Made by a program: the position numbers and the translations under genes
Notes under the pieces: generated by a model
Seen by the model: only the letters and a program-made list of their open reading frames with translations
Database searches by the model: none
What the model was told of the DNA's origin: nothing
Part shown: positions 1 through 5,299 of the stretch, piece by piece
Numbering within the stretch: position 1 is the stretch's first letter
Layout: every line of letters starts with the position of its first letter
NCBI GenBank assembly: GCA_014380205.1
Contig: JACMKH010000472.1
Coordinates: 1-5,299 of the forward strand
Direction: 5' to 3'
DNA length: 5,299 nt
Source: Sphingomonadaceae bacterium
GTDB taxonomy: Bacteria > Pseudomonadota > Alphaproteobacteria > Sphingomonadales > Sphingomonadaceae

Positions 1-1245
1 CACGCGGTCGATCGCGCCGACCGCCGCGAGCCGCTGCTCGGGCGCCGCGTCGCTCGCCGCCATGACGTTATCGAGCAGCGTCAGTGCTTTCGCCGTGTTG
101 AGGTCGTCCGACACCGCCTCGTCGAACGCGGCGAGCAGCGTGGCGAGCCCCTCATGATCCGCCGCCGCCTTGGGCTCCTGCTTGCGAAGGAGTGCGGCGT
201 CCTTGAGCTGAGTCACGCTCACGGCGAGCCGCTTGAGTCGCGTCAGTGCCGCCGCGAGATTGGCCCAGGTGAACTCGAGCTCCGACCGGTAATGCGCCTG
301 AAGGCACATCAGCCGGTAGGCAAGGGGGTGGACACCGCGGTCGACGAGCGCCTGGAGCGTCAGGAACTCGCCCTTCGATTTGGACATCTTGCCGGTGCGG
401 TCGACCAGAAAATTGTTGTGCATCCACCAGTTGGCACCGGTTCTAGAGGAATCGGTGTAAGCCTGGTTCTGCGCGATCTCATTGGGATGGTGGATCTCGC
501 GATGGTCGATCCCGCCGGTGTGGATGTCGAACTGCTCGCCGAGATATTTGAAGCTCATCACCGAGCATTCGAGATGCCACCCCGGCGCGCCGCGCCCCCA
601 CGGCGAATCCCATTCCATCTGCCGCTTCTCGCCCGGCTCCGACCTGCGCCAGATCGCGAAATCCTGCGGATGGCGCTTGCCCGCGACATCCTCGATCCGG
701 CTTTCGAGCGGCCCGCCCGCCGCGCCCGCGAGCCGCCCGTAATCGGGCACCGTGGTCGCGTCGAAATAGAGCCCGCTGTCGATCTCGTAGCAATGGCCCG
801 GCGCGATCCGCCCGGCGAATTCGATCATCTCGCCGATATGCTCGGTCGCGAGGCTCCAGCGCGCGGGCGGTGTGATGTTGAGCCGCTCGATGTCGCGCTT
901 GAATGCGGCGGTGTAGAAGGCCGCGATCTCCCACGCCGATTTCCCCGCCGCGCGCGCCGCCGCCTCCATCTTGTCGTCGCCCGCGTCGGCGTCCGAGGTC
1001 AGATGGCCGACATCGGTGATGTTGATGACGTGGGTGAGCTCATTTCCCTTCCAGCGCAGCACGCGGCCCAAGGTGTCCGCAAAGACGTACGCGCGCATGT
1101 TGCCGATATGCTGGAAATTATAGACCGTCGGCCCGCAGCTGTAGACCCGGACGCGCAGCGGATCGATCGGCGCGAATTCCTCGATCGCGCGCGTCAGGCT
1201 GTTGAACAGCCTCAGCGGCGCGGTAGGGGGCGGGGTTTGGGGCAA
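1..1245 (-). CDS. cysS: Cysteine--tRNA ligase (cysteinyl-tRNA synthetase), 3' end cut by window edge
   Basis: Cytoplasmic class I aminoacyl-tRNA synthetase that activates cysteine with ATP and charges tRNA-Cys. The frame is open for 415 codons without interruption. Visible motifs are CGPTVY (37-42), the HIGH-type signature HIGN (46-49), WHLECSVM (223-230), GGIDHREIHHPNEIAQ (244-259) and KMSKS (286-290). By alignment with the E. coli enzyme the zinc ligands are C37, C227, H252 and E256. Residues 76-92 carry the longer ITDVGHLTSDADAG form in place of the E. coli ITDIDD type, and the GGIDH...HHPNE form replaces PHHENE; I recall this subtype as common in sphingomonads. The DALR-type helical region begins near 350 and includes FDEAVSDDLNTAKAL (374-388). 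E. coli CysS has 461 residues, so roughly the last 50-90 residues are missing beyond the left edge. The start is TTG: the upstream in-frame stop is TAA at 1287-1285, there is no ATG or GTG before the catalytic motifs, and the first in-frame ATG is codon 50. The gene follows the large exoprotein gene on the same strand after a 76-bp gap. The family assignment is certain; the start is likely. Confidence 0.98.
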   Translation of the reverse strand, partial: MPQTPPPTAPLRLFNSLTRAIEEFAPIDPLRVRVYSCGPTVYNFQHIGNMRAYVFADTLGRVLRWKGNELTHVINITDVGHLTSDADAGDDKMEAAARAAGKSAWEIAAFYTAAFKRDIERLNITPPARWSLATEHIGEMIEFAGRIAPGHCYEIDSGLYFDATTVPDYGRLAGAAGGPLESRIEDVAGKRHPQDFAIWRRSEPGEKRQMEWDSPWGRGAPGWHLECSVMSFKYLGEQFDIHTGGIDHREIHHPNEIAQNQAYTDSSRTGANWWMHNNFLVDRTGKMSKSKGEFLTLQALVDRGVHPLAYRLMCLQAHYRSELEFTWANLAAALTRLKRLAVSVTQLKDAALLRKQEPKAAADHEGLATLLAAFDEAVSDDLNTAKALTLLDNVMAASDAAPEQRLAAVGAIDRV

Positions 1246-1251
1246 AATCGG

Positions 1252-1255
1252 CCTT
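1252..1255 (-). promoter_or_regulatory. Shine-Dalgarno-like AAGG supporting a TTG start for cysS
   Basis: On the minus strand AAGG is followed by the six bases CCGATT and then TTG (1245-1243). This spacing suits a ribosome binding site. It is the only purine-rich stretch correctly placed before a usable start codon, so it decides the start of cysS. The resulting N-terminus begins MPQTPPPTAPLRLFNSL, and LRLFNSLTRAI matches the usual beginning of the catalytic domain. Confidence 0.6.
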
Positions 1256-1283
1256 GGCTTGGCGGAGCGTGAAGCGCGCGAGC

Positions 1284-1309
1284 CTTATCGCTTTCGCCCC
1301 GGCTGACAA
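1284..1309 (-). promoter_or_regulatory. Weak candidate promoter for cysS in the 76-bp intergenic gap
   Basis: On the minus strand TTGTCA (1309-1304) matches the sigma-70 -35 consensus at five of six bases. GATAAG (1289-1284) matches the -10 consensus at four of six. The spacer is only 14 bases, shorter than the preferred 16-18, so the match may be chance. No G/C-rich hairpin followed by a T run is visible between the two genes. Read-through from the large gene upstream is therefore equally possible. Confidence 0.2.
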
Positions 1310-1321
1310 GGGACGCGAGGT

Positions 1322-1618
1322 TTACTGCGCCGTCGGCGCGCCCTCGCGCGGGCGTTCGCATTCCTCCTCCTCGCCCGCCTCGTCGCGGCAGACGTGCCGG
1401 TCGATGTAGCGCTCCTCGTTGCCCGCGCCGGTCACCGGATCGTCGATCCACGGCGCCTCGTCGCCCTCGGTCAGCTCGACGAGGTCGATCATCGGCGGGA
1501 AGGGAGGATCGCCCTCGACGCGATCGACCAGCCCCGGATCGACCGGCTCGCCGGGGAAATCGGGGACGGGCGGCGGCGGGGGCGGAAGGTCGAGACAGTT
1601 GCCGCCGAGGATCAGGCA
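1322..1618 (-). other. Cysteine-bearing, proline-rich acidic C-terminal tail of the large protein
   Basis: This segment codes residues 1226-1323. It opens with CLILGGNC (C1226, C1233), then six consecutive prolines (1237-1242, DNA 1568-1585). A Pro/Asp/Glu-rich linker and the motif DDPVTGAGNEERY (1284-1296) follow, and the tail ends with CRDEAGEEEEC (C1302, C1312) and a short basic/polar end. The repeat pattern stops before this point, so the tail is outside the beta-helix. I recall DDPVTGxGN-type motifs near the C-termini of sphingomonad filamentous-haemagglutinin-like proteins, but cannot verify that here. In the two-partner-secreted adhesin HMW1 a C-terminal cysteine pair forms a disulphide loop that holds the protein at its outer-membrane pore. 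A similar retention role is possible here, as an inference only. Confidence 0.6.
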
Positions 1619-4600
1619 CGAGTTAATCGTCGACCCTGGATCGAACAGCGCCGCCGCGCCGCCCGGCCCCGTGATTGCCGCCCCGGGGATGACGCCCTTG
1701 CCCGTGATGAACCCGCCCGCGCCGTCCGAGACGCGTCCGTTGATCACGATCGCGGCGGGCCCCGCCCCGGTGGTCACGAGCTGGAGCGTGTTGGCGGTGA
1801 AGCCGCGCCGGTCGGGGTGCTCGCTGTCGTCGGCGCCGCTGTTCTGGACGTAGATTTCGTTCGCGCCCGAAAGCACGAGCGTGTCGGCCTGGAGCCAGCC
1901 CGCATCGTTGACGGGGCCCGGGTTGCGCCCGAGCGCCTCGTCGCGCGCGGCGATGTCGCCCGCCGCGTCGACTGCCGCGAACGCCGCATCCGATCCCACG
2001 CGCACCGACGCCGAGCTGAGCCGCAGCGTCCCGGCGAGCGCGCCGCCCGCGGCGGTCATCGCAATGCTCCCTTCGGGCGTGACGACACGGAGCAGTTGTC
2101 CGCCGGTAAGATCGACCTCGGTCGCCGCAGTCGCCTCGCCGATCGCCACCGTGCCGACCACCCGAATCTCGCCGGGCGTGTCGAGCGCGAGGCTGACGAA
2201 CCCGCCGCGCCCCGCCGCGCGCGATCCCGCCAGATCGAGATCGCCGACGAAGATCGTTCGGGCGTTGGCGATCGCGATCGAGTCGGCGTCGAGCCGCCCG
2301 GCCTCGGCATTGTCGAGCCGATAGCCGCTGCTCTCGGCGAAATCGCCGATGAACATGGAGGCTTCACCATCGGCATTGGACAACGCGATCGCATCTCCCG
2401 AGACGAAAGCGTCGTTGCCCAGCTCGATATCGGCCGAGGCGAGCTCGATAACATCGGCGGATGCGTCGCCGGTGATCCGTAGCACGCCGCCCGCCCTTGC
2501 GCTCAGCAACGCTCCCGCCTCAGCATCGCCGAGCGCGATGCCGCCGCCCGCCTCGATCGCGATCGTGAACGCGCCGGCCTCCGTGAGCGACACATCCCCC
2601 GTTGAGCCTACGGTCATTCGGCCAGCGGTGATGACGTTGCCGGTAATGTCGCGGCCGCTAATCCCCGCTGTCTCGGACGTGAATATGCGGTCGAAGACGA
2701 TGTCTTCGCCTGCGGTGATCGTGAGGGGGCCTTCAAAGGTTGAGACGCTGCCCAACGCGATCGATCGGCCGGCGACGAGGCTGGTCGATCCTTCGATGCT
2801 AAACGACTGCCCGATCGTCAGCGAGCCGCCGGCGTTGACGTCGAGCCTTAGCGCGACCGAGAGATCCCCGGCAGCGATGTCTCCGCCCGCGTCGAGGGTG
2901 ACGATGCCACCGAAGGAACTGTTCGATATCACGCTGCCCGCGACGATCGATCCGCCCGCGGAAACAAGGATCGCGTCACCCGCGATCGCGTCGCCGAGCG
3001 TCACATCGCCGCTGGCAACGAGCTCTATGATGCCACCCTGTCCCTCGCCGAGCAGCAGCGATCCCGCCTCGATATCGCGGGCGGCGGCGATCGAAAGCCG
3101 CGCGCTCTCGTCGCCCGCCAGCGAACCGATGCGCACGGTACCGCTGGTCGAAGCGATCGCGATCAGATCCGGGAGCCGGCCGCGCCCGATCGTGGCCTCG
3201 CCGAGGGTCAGGTCCAGCCTGCTTGTCAGCGCGACATCGCCGTTCGCGGCAAGTGCGCCAACGTTGAGTGCGCCCCCCGCGTCCATCGTGGCAATCCCGC
3301 CCGCCTGGGCATCGGTCACGTCGATGTCGCCGCCCGCGCTGAGCTCAATGGTCTCGCCCGCGCTCGCCGCGTTAATCGCGACATTCCCGCCCCCCTCAAC
3401 TAACAGCGCACCGCCCGCGTCGAGCAGGTCAGCCCCGATCGCGCCCGCGGCGGTCAGCCGGATGTCGCGATTCGCCTGCAGGTCTCCCAGCGTCAGATCG
3501 GTTCCCGAGGCGAGGATGATGCTCGCCCCCGCGTCGATCACGTCGACGTCGATCGCATTGGCGGTGATCGAGACGTCGCCGCCCGCGCTCGCGCTGTCGA
3601 TCGTAGCGTCGGCGGTCGCGGTAGCGGCGAGATCGCCCCCCGCCGCCAGATCGCCGCCGGTCAGCGCGCCTCCGGCCGTAATGGTCAGGTCGCCCGCCGC
3701 GTCGGCTTGGTCAACCGTGACGTCCGCGCCCGCTATCAGCGTCATGACGCCGCCCGAGATCAGCGTCGTCGCGGTCAGCGCGTCGTCGGCATCTAGCGTG
3801 AGCCCCGCGCCGGCATTGACGAGATCGACCTCGATCGACGAGGCGGCGACATCCACCACGCCCTCGGCCTCGATCTCTCCGATCGTCGCGTCGCCGCCCG
3901 CCGTCAGTGCGACATTTTCCGCGCCGACATCGCGAAGGTCGATCGCGCCGCCCGCGGTCATCGTGAGATTCTCGTCGGCGGACACATCCAGCATCGTGAT
4001 CGTACCGCCCGCATCGACCGTGAGGTCGCCGTTGGCGCTGGCGAAATCGACATCGAAATCGCCGCCCGCCGTGGCAGTGAAGTCGCTGCCCGAAGCGAGA
4101 TCGACCCCCTCGATCCGTCCGCCCGCGGTGAGACGGATGCCGCCGTCTCCGTTGGCGTTAGCGATCGACATGTCGGTCGCCGCGGTGATGATGATGCTGG
4201 ACGCGGCGAAGAGCGTATCCGCATCGACGCGGTTGGCATCGATGATCAGAGCGCCAGCGGTGTTGCCCGTCTCGATCGTGAGATTTCCGACCGCCTCGAG
4301 ATCGATTCCGCCGCCGGACGAGGCATCCCTGATGATCGTATCGCCGCCGGAGAAGGTCTCGATCCGCATGCCGCGCAGCCGATCGGCTTCGATCCTGTTG
4401 GTCGCGGACAGCGTAAGCCCGAAAGAGCCATCCAGCAGCGAAGCGCGCCCGCCCGGCGGGCCCGCCAAGATGTTGTCCGCCGTGATTGCGAGCTCCAACG
4501 CGGCGATCGACGCGAGCTCGGCGGGGTCGGGGTTGATGTGATCGATCGTGACGTCGCCGGCGGTGGTGAGCGTGAAGATGTCGGCGTCGAGCGTTCCCGC

Positions 4601-5299
4601 CCCCTCCATCGCGAAGCTCGCGTCGCCGTCGAGCGCGATCGTGGCCTCGGCGTCGATGCTGATGCGTCCTGCGTCGGCGCGGACGACGAACACCGGCGCG
4701 CCCGCGGTTCCGCGCGATTCGGCCGAAAGGCTCGCGAAGCGCATGCCACCGCCCGAATCAGGATCGGGAACGAAATTCTCGAGCGTGATCACGCCCGCTC
4801 CGCCCGGCGCGCGCGCCTGGAGTCGCGTGGTGCCGAACTCGGCGCGCGTGGCGAGCGCGCCGCCGCCACTCGTGTCCTGCGTGCGCAGCGTGATGTTGCC
4901 CGCCGTCGTCGCGCCCGCGCCCAAAGCGTCGGCGCTGATCAGGCTGGACGCCGCGGTGAACCGCGCGCCGTCGATCTCGACCAAGGCGAGGTCGCCAGTC
5001 GCCGCTCCGACGTCGGCGATGGCGCCGCTGTCCATTGTGAGGTCGCCGACATCGACCGTCGATCCAAAGGCAAGCACCCGCGTCTCGCCGGCGAAAGCAT
5101 TGTGTCCGCGCGCGACGGCGGTGATCGCGAGGCTGGTCGATGAGAAGCTGCCCGCTCCCTGGCGCGCCGTGAGCTGAGCGTTGACGCCAGTCGCGTCGCC
5201 TGCGGTGCCACCGGCCTCGGCCGCGCCTCCGGTTGCGTTCGCCGAGATCGTCGTCGCGCCGAGGGTCATCGCGCCGATCCCGGCGCCGATCACCGCGTC
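1322..5299 (-). CDS. Giant filamentous-haemagglutinin-like beta-helix surface or secreted protein, N-terminus outside window
   Basis: An uninterrupted frame of about 1,325 codons ends at TAA 1324-1322. The frame is still open at the right edge (GAC GCG before the first possible GTG at 5293-5291). That GTG is probably not the true start, because the sequence there is already mid-domain and has no signal peptide. Residue numbers here count from that GTG. The layout is: 1-381, Gly/Ala/Thr-rich irregular beta repeats; 382-683, sixteen regular ~19-residue units; 684-965, about fourteen looser units; 966-1132, weakly repetitive; 1133-1233, a probable conserved C-terminal module (GWLQADTLVL, IYVQNSG, RRGFTAN, INGRVSDG, FDPGSTINSC); 1234-1323, a proline-rich acidic tail. 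Alternating hydrophobic residues with AGG/AGGD turns fit a right-handed parallel beta-helix, as in filamentous haemagglutinin and two-partner-secreted adhesins. There is one lysine (K1199), and all four cysteines fall after residue 1225. The presumed role is adhesion, aggregation or biofilm; this is inferred from architecture, and no catalytic domain is visible. The secretion route cannot be judged because the N-terminus is missing. An autotransporter is less likely, since no C-terminal beta-barrel is present. Confidence 0.9.
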   Translation of the reverse strand, partial: DAVIGAGIGAMTLGATTISANATGGAAEAGGTAGDATGVNAQLTARQGAGSFSSTSLAITAVARGHNAFAGETRVLAFGSTVDVGDLTMDSGAIADVGAATGDLALVEIDGARFTAASSLISADALGAGATTAGNITLRTQDTSGGGALATRAEFGTTRLQARAPGGAGVITLENFVPDPDSGGGMRFASLSAESRGTAGAPVFVVRADAGRISIDAEATIALDGDASFAMEGAGTLDADIFTLTTAGDVTIDHINPDPAELASIAALELAITADNILAGPPGGRASLLDGSFGLTLSATNRIEADRLRGMRIETFSGGDTIIRDASSGGGIDLEAVGNLTIETGNTAGALIIDANRVDADTLFAASSIIITAATDMSIANANGDGGIRLTAGGRIEGVDLASGSDFTATAGGDFDVDFASANGDLTVDAGGTITMLDVSADENLTMTAGGAIDLRDVGAENVALTAGGDATIGEIEAEGVVDVAASSIEVDLVNAGAGLTLDADDALTATTLISGGVMTLIAGADVTVDQADAAGDLTITAGGALTGGDLAAGGDLAATATADATIDSASAGGDVSITANAIDVDVIDAGASIILASGTDLTLGDLQANRDIRLTAAGAIGADLLDAGGALLVEGGGNVAINAASAGETIELSAGGDIDVTDAQAGGIATMDAGGALNVGALAANGDVALTSRLDLTLGEATIGRGRLPDLIAIASTSGTVRIGSLAGDESARLSIAAARDIEAGSLLLGEGQGGIIELVASGDVTLGDAIAGDAILVSAGGSIVAGSVISNSSFGGIVTLDAGGDIAAGDLSVALRLDVNAGGSLTIGQSFSIEGSTSLVAGRSIALGSVSTFEGPLTITAGEDIVFDRIFTSETAGISGRDITGNVITAGRMTVGSTGDVSLTEAGAFTIAIEAGGGIALGDAEAGALLSARAGGVLRITGDASADVIELASADIELGNDAFVSGDAIALSNADGEASMFIGDFAESSGYRLDNAEAGRLDADSIAIANARTIFVGDLDLAGSRAAGRGGFVSLALDTPGEIRVVGTVAIGEATAATEVDLTGGQLLRVVTPEGSIAMTAAGGALAGTLRLSSASVRVGSDAAFAAVDAAGDIAARDEALGRNPGPVNDAGWLQADTLVLSGANEIYVQNSGADDSEHPDRRGFTANTLQLVTTGAGPAAIVINGRVSDGAGGFITGKGVIPGAAITGPGGAAALFDPGSTINSCLILGGNCLDLPPPPPPVPDFPGEPVDPGLVDRVEGDPPFPPMIDLVELTEGDEAPWIDDPVTGAGNEERYIDRHVCRDEAGEEEECERPREGAPTAQ
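2399..3244 (-). repeat. Looser series of about fourteen beta-helix units of 17-27 residues
   Basis: Residues 684-965 continue the same alternating pattern with variable unit length. My division gives 27, 17, 26, 18, 23, 19, 19, 20, 20, 18, 17, 19, 19 and 20 residues, totalling 282. Units such as GGIVTLDAGGDIAAGDLSV and AFTIAIEAGGGIALGDAEA keep the canonical form. Longer units carry short inserts, for example around GRGRLPDL, LLLGEGQG and ISNSSF. In a beta-helix such inserts would form loops projecting from the coil turns, which is where binding surfaces often lie. The unit boundaries are my reading and could shift by a few residues. Confidence 0.7.
3245..4150 (-). repeat. Regular array of sixteen ~19-residue (57-bp) beta-helix repeats
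   Basis: Residues 382-683 of the large protein divide into sixteen units: one of 20 residues, twelve of 19 and three of 18, totalling 302. The pattern is roughly G-G-x-h-x-h-x-A-G-G-x-h-x-h-x-x-h-x-A (h, hydrophobic). Examples are NGDLTVDAGGTITMLDVSA and GETIELSAGGDIDVTDAQA. At DNA level the core CCGCCCGC (plus strand; the AGG codons) recurs at exact 57-bp steps, with cores starting at about 3947, 4004, 4061 and 4118. The next core to the left is 54 bp away (3893). Nineteen-residue repeats are the known coil length of Bordetella filamentous haemagglutinin, where each unit forms one turn of a parallel beta-helix. The units differ in many residues, so the array is not a recent tandem expansion. 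Confidence 0.88.

Noticed and set aside
436..447. Adjacent ACCGGT and TCTAGA sites with locally unusual codons (TCT, AGA, GGT) inside cysS, which could suggest a cloning junction
   Set aside because: The cysS frame and motifs continue intact on both sides, and the residues encoded (SSRTG) lie in a normally variable stretch between conserved blocks. Chance is the simplest explanation.
154..1272. A 372-codon open frame on the plus strand
   Set aside because: It is antisense to cysS, whose minus-strand frame has every expected synthetase motif. The plus-strand product is Arg/Ala-rich with no recognisable motif.
1246..1321. A possible intrinsic terminator after the large gene (GGGGCGAAAGC and nearby GC-rich strings)
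   Set aside because: The possible stem is only two or three pairs around a GAAA loop and no T run follows on the minus strand.
2268..2275. The palindrome GCGATCGC and related GATCGCGATC strings, seen several times (for example also near 2385, 2979 and 3145), considered as a dispersed HIP1-like element
   Set aside because: They fall on codons for recurring Ala-Ile/Asp-Ala-Ile residues of the beta-helix in GC-rich DNA. I see no regular spacing and no intergenic copies.
1394..2482. A 362-codon plus-strand open frame, Arg-rich
   Set aside because: It is antisense to the C-terminal part of the large protein gene. Its composition is typical of a GC-rich shadow frame, and there is no convincing ribosome binding site or domain.
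2349..4541. A 730-codon open frame on the plus strand, rich in Ser, Ala and Pro
   Set aside because: It lies wholly antisense to the beta-helix gene, in the frame whose third positions coincide with the third positions of the sense codons, which in GC-rich DNA suppresses stops. Its apparent repeats mirror the sense repeats, and no domain is recognisable.

Overview
The window is GC-rich DNA with two long genes, both on the minus strand and both running off a window edge. The codon use (strong G/C at third positions), the subtype of the cysteinyl-tRNA synthetase and the style of the large surface protein all suggest an alphaproteobacterium, most likely a sphingomonad (order Sphingomonadales). 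The order-level placement is an inference from family resemblance; no marker gene proves it.

Reading in the direction of transcription (right to left): from the right edge to 1322 lies the 3' part of a very large gene for a repetitive, glycine/alanine/aspartate-rich, secreted-type beta-helix protein of the filamentous-haemagglutinin kind. About 1,325 codons are visible, and the N-terminus (signal peptide and any secretion domain) lies outside the window. Its body contains a regular array of sixteen ~19-residue units (3245-4150), then a looser series of about fourteen units (2399-3244), a less repetitive stretch, a C-terminal module ending in a Cys-x6-Cys pair, a six-proline run and an acidic tail with a second cysteine pair.

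After a 76-bp gap with no recognisable terminator comes cysS (cysteine--tRNA ligase). It starts at TTG 1245-1243 and is cut by the left edge after 415 codons. All key catalytic and zinc-binding motifs are present in one uninterrupted frame.

The two genes have no obvious functional link: one is a housekeeping translation enzyme, the other a cell-surface or exported protein. I see no mobile element, CRISPR array, RNA gene or phage gene. The long open frames on the plus strand are compositional shadows of these two genes. I did not find a new multi-gene system. The parts most worth attention are the repeat architecture and the cysteine-bearing C-terminal tail of the large protein.
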